Made by a program: the position numbers and the translations under genes
NCBI RefSeq assembly: GCF_016863095.1
Contig: NZ_BOOF01000001.1
Location: forward strand, 310,001 to 374,000
Source of the DNA: Microbispora siamensis
GTDB taxonomy: Bacteria; Actinomycetota; Actinomycetes; Streptosporangiales; Streptosporangiaceae
DNA length: 64,000 nucleotides
Direction: 5' to 3'
The notes under the pieces: generated by a model
Databases searched by the model: none
Told to the model about the DNA's origin: nothing
What the model saw: only the letters and a program-made list of their open reading frames with translations
Shown here: in pieces, positions 62,424 to 64,000 of the stretch
Layout: each line of letters starts with the position of its first letter
How positions within the stretch are numbered: position 1 is the stretch's first letter

Positions 62424-63028
62424 GCCGAGACCCCCTTGGCGGTCGCGGCGGTGAGCCTCTCGACGTACTTGGCGATCACGTCGACCTCGAGGTTGACCGG
62501 CTCGCCCGGCTGCTTGCGGCCGAGCGTGGTGAGTTCGAGGGTGGTGGGGATCAGGCTGACGGAGAAGGAGTCGTCCGTCACCGCGGCCACGGTGAGGCTG
62601 ACGCCGTCCACCGCGATCGAGCCCTTCTCCACGACGTACCTGGCGAGGTTCGCGGGCAGCGAGAGCCGCACGACCTCCCAGTGCTCCCCGGGCTCGCGCG
62701 ACAGCACCTCCCCGGTCCCGTCCACGTGGCCCTGCACGATGTGCCCGCCGAGCCGCTGGTCGGCCCGTACGGCGCGCTCCAGGTTGACCCGCGAGCCGGG
62801 GCGCAGGGCCCCGAGCGAGGACCGGTCGAGGGTCTCCTTCATCACGTCGGCGGTGAAGGAGTCTCCCTCGGCATCGGCCACGGTGAGGCAGACGCCGTTG
62901 ACGGCGATCGAGTCGCCGTGCCGGGCGTCGCCGGTGACGACCGCGCCGCGCACCGTGAGGCGCGCGGAGTCGCCGCGCGGCTCGAGTGCCACGACCTCGC
63001 CGAGCTCCTCGACGATTCCGGTGAACAT
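62420..63028 (-). CDS. ribE: Riboflavin synthase alpha subunit
   Basis: A 202-residue enzyme of two similar lumazine-binding halves that dismutates two lumazines to riboflavin. Half one starts MFTGIVEELGEVVALEPRG and contains SIAVNGVCLTVADAEGDSF. Half two contains GGHIVQGHVDGTGEVLSREP and SIAVDGVSLTVAAVTDDSF followed by SVSLIPTT. The ATG at 63028 directly abuts the ribD stop (TGAATG), so translation is coupled. The stop overlaps the repeated spacer module. Confidence 0.97.
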   Translation of the reverse strand: MFTGIVEELGEVVALEPRGDSARLTVRGAVVTGDARHGDSIAVNGVCLTVADAEGDSFTADVMKETLDRSSLGALRPGSRVNLERAVRADQRLGGHIVQGHVDGTGEVLSREPGEHWEVVRLSLPANLARYVVEKGSIAVDGVSLTVAAVTDDSFSVSLIPTTLELTTLGRKQPGEPVNLEVDVIAKYVERLTAATAKGVSA

Positions 63029-64000
63029 TCAGCTCTCCTTAGGGGACTGCGGGCCGGAGGACGTGGAATCCACGGAGGACTTCGGACGCAGGACCAGCTT
63101 GAGGTCCGGCCCGACGGGGGTGACTTCGGCGAACTCCAGCCGGTGGATCTCGCTGATCGTCGAGACGCCCGCCGGGCCGAGCGCGGCCGCCCCCGCGCCC
63201 AGCAGCGCCGGGGCGAGGTAGCCGACGACCCGGTCGACCAGGCCCTCCCGGAGGAAGGCGCCGGCGAGGGTGGGCCCGCCTTCGATCAGCACGCTCACGA
63301 TCTGCCTCCCGTGCAGCTCAGCCATGAGGGCGTGGAGGTCTATTCCGCCCGGGACGCGCGGGAGCCGTACGGCCTGGTGGGACAGGTGGGCGGGGACGGT
63401 CGCGTCCTCGGCCACGGCGACCAGCGTCGGGGCCTCGGCGTCGAGGACGCGGGCGGCGGCCGGGGTGCGGGCGCCCGGATCCACGACCACGCGCAGCACG
63501 GGCGCCGCGCGCAGGGGTGCGGGGACGCGGGCGGTCAGCCGGGGGTCGTCGGCGAGCACGGTGCCGATGCCGGCGACGACGGCGTCGCTCCCGGCCCGCA
63601 GGCGGTGCACGTCGGCCCTGGCCTCGGGTGAGGTGATCCACTGGCTGGTGCCGTCCTCGGCCGCCGAGCGGCCGTCCACGGTGGCGGCGAACTTCCAGGT
63701 CACGTACGGCCTGCGGGCCCGCACGAAGGTCAGCCAGGCGGCGTTGACCTCCTCGGCCTCGGCGGTCAGCACGCCCTCGTGCACGAGGACGCCGTGCCGC
63801 CGCAGGACGGCGGCGCCGCCCGCGGCCTTCGGGTTGGGGTCGGAGACGGCGACGACGACCCGGGCCACGCCCGCCTCCAGGAGGGCGGTGGAGCAGGGGC
63901 CGGTCCTGCCGGTGTGGTTGCAGGGCTCGAGCGTCACGTAGGCCGTGCCGCCCCTGGCCCGTTCGCCGGCCTCGCGCAGCGCCACGACCTCGGCGTGCGG
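63029..64000 (-). CDS. ribD: Riboflavin biosynthesis deaminase/reductase RibD (5' end outside the window)
   Basis: Bifunctional enzyme that deaminates and then reduces the pyrimidine intermediate. The 324 residues in the window begin inside the deaminase domain at PHAEVVALREAGERARGG (HAE zinc/proton motif). TAYVTLEPCNHTGRTGPC gives the two Cys zinc ligands. The reductase domain starts near PYVTWKFAATVDGRSAAEDG and includes SVLIEGGPTLAGAF. The frame is open to the right edge, so the first ~50 residues and any promoter or FMN riboswitch lie beyond it. Stop abuts ribE. Confidence 0.95.
   Translation of the reverse strand, partial: PHAEVVALREAGERARGGTAYVTLEPCNHTGRTGPCSTALLEAGVARVVVAVSDPNPKAAGGAAVLRRHGVLVHEGVLTAEAEEVNAAWLTFVRARRPYVTWKFAATVDGRSAAEDGTSQWITSPEARADVHRLRAGSDAVVAGIGTVLADDPRLTARVPAPLRAAPVLRVVVDPGARTPAAARVLDAEAPTLVAVAEDATVPAHLSHQAVRLPRVPGGIDLHALMAELHGRQIVSVLIEGGPTLAGAFLREGLVDRVVGYLAPALLGAGAAALGPAGVSTISEIHRLEFAEVTPVGPDLKLVLRPKSSVDSTSSGPQSPKES

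Overview
The window is very GC-rich (about 72%) actinobacterial chromosome. Evidence includes many GTG starts, 4-bp start/stop overlaps, a complete division and cell-wall (dcw) cluster with FtsQ, FtsW, SepF, YggT and DivIVA, a translational T-box in front of ileS, F420/LLM-type oxidoreductases, a DUF3040 membrane protein and actinobacterial EF-P. The protein flavour suggests a mycelial actinomycete of the Streptosporangiales; that rank is inferred from remembered family resemblance, not from a search. No rRNA, tRNA, CRISPR array, insertion sequence or prophage was seen.

Layout. 1-1.75 kb: a proline/serine-rich membrane protein and a collapsed ohr/tetR pair. 1.8-33 kb: rluD-lspA-dksA/traR on the minus strand, ileS with its T-box on the plus strand, an accessory interval (7.6-13.2 kb) holding a broken MFS gene, an XRE regulator, a dienelactone hydrolase/CMD pair and a 677-residue Cys/His-repeat membrane protein, then the minus-strand run mraZ-rsmH-ftsL-ftsI-murE-murF-mraY-murD-ftsW-murG-murC-ftsQ-ftsZ-yggS-sepF-yggT-divIVA. 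This run makes lipid II, builds the septum and polar scaffold, and is probably started by an MraZ-controlled promoter near 33.06 kb, with a second promoter before ftsZ. 33.5-38.2 kb: a plus-strand moxR-DUF58-transglutaminase operon. 38.3-43.1 kb: DUF3040, dinB, a methyltransferase, nusB, efp and a Xaa-Pro peptidase. 43.2-48.6 kb: an LLM oxidoreductase, a gutted DUF574 methyltransferase, and a MoxR/VWA/XdhC/nucleotidyltransferase set that looks like molybdenum-hydroxylase maturation genes without the enzyme. 48.7-55.4 kb: ArsR plus MFS exporter, HD hydrolase, DUF4031, a tiny secreted six-cysteine peptide divergent from a lipoprotein, an epoxide hydrolase and a WYL regulator. 55.5-59.3 kb: a sulfonate uptake and desulfonation operon (ssuC-ssuB-ssuA-ssuD). 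59.9-64 kb: the riboflavin operon ribD-ribE-ribM-ribBA-ribH, running in from the right edge.

Three themes stand out. First, several division proteins carry unusual low-complexity additions: a collagen-like Gly-X-Y tract in the cytoplasmic tail of FtsI, a 12-bp-repeat tail on FtsW, a very long Pro/Ala linker in FtsZ and an Ala/Arg-rich leader on FtsL. Second, the accessory genes show a repeated style of decay: ohr/tetR fused through both 5' ends, an MFS gene with a stop codon and an internal in-frame deletion, a DUF574 gene that has lost its SAM fold, and a small domain remnant. Third, a secreted, strongly basic six-cysteine mini-protein at 51.8-52.0 kb matches no family I recognise.
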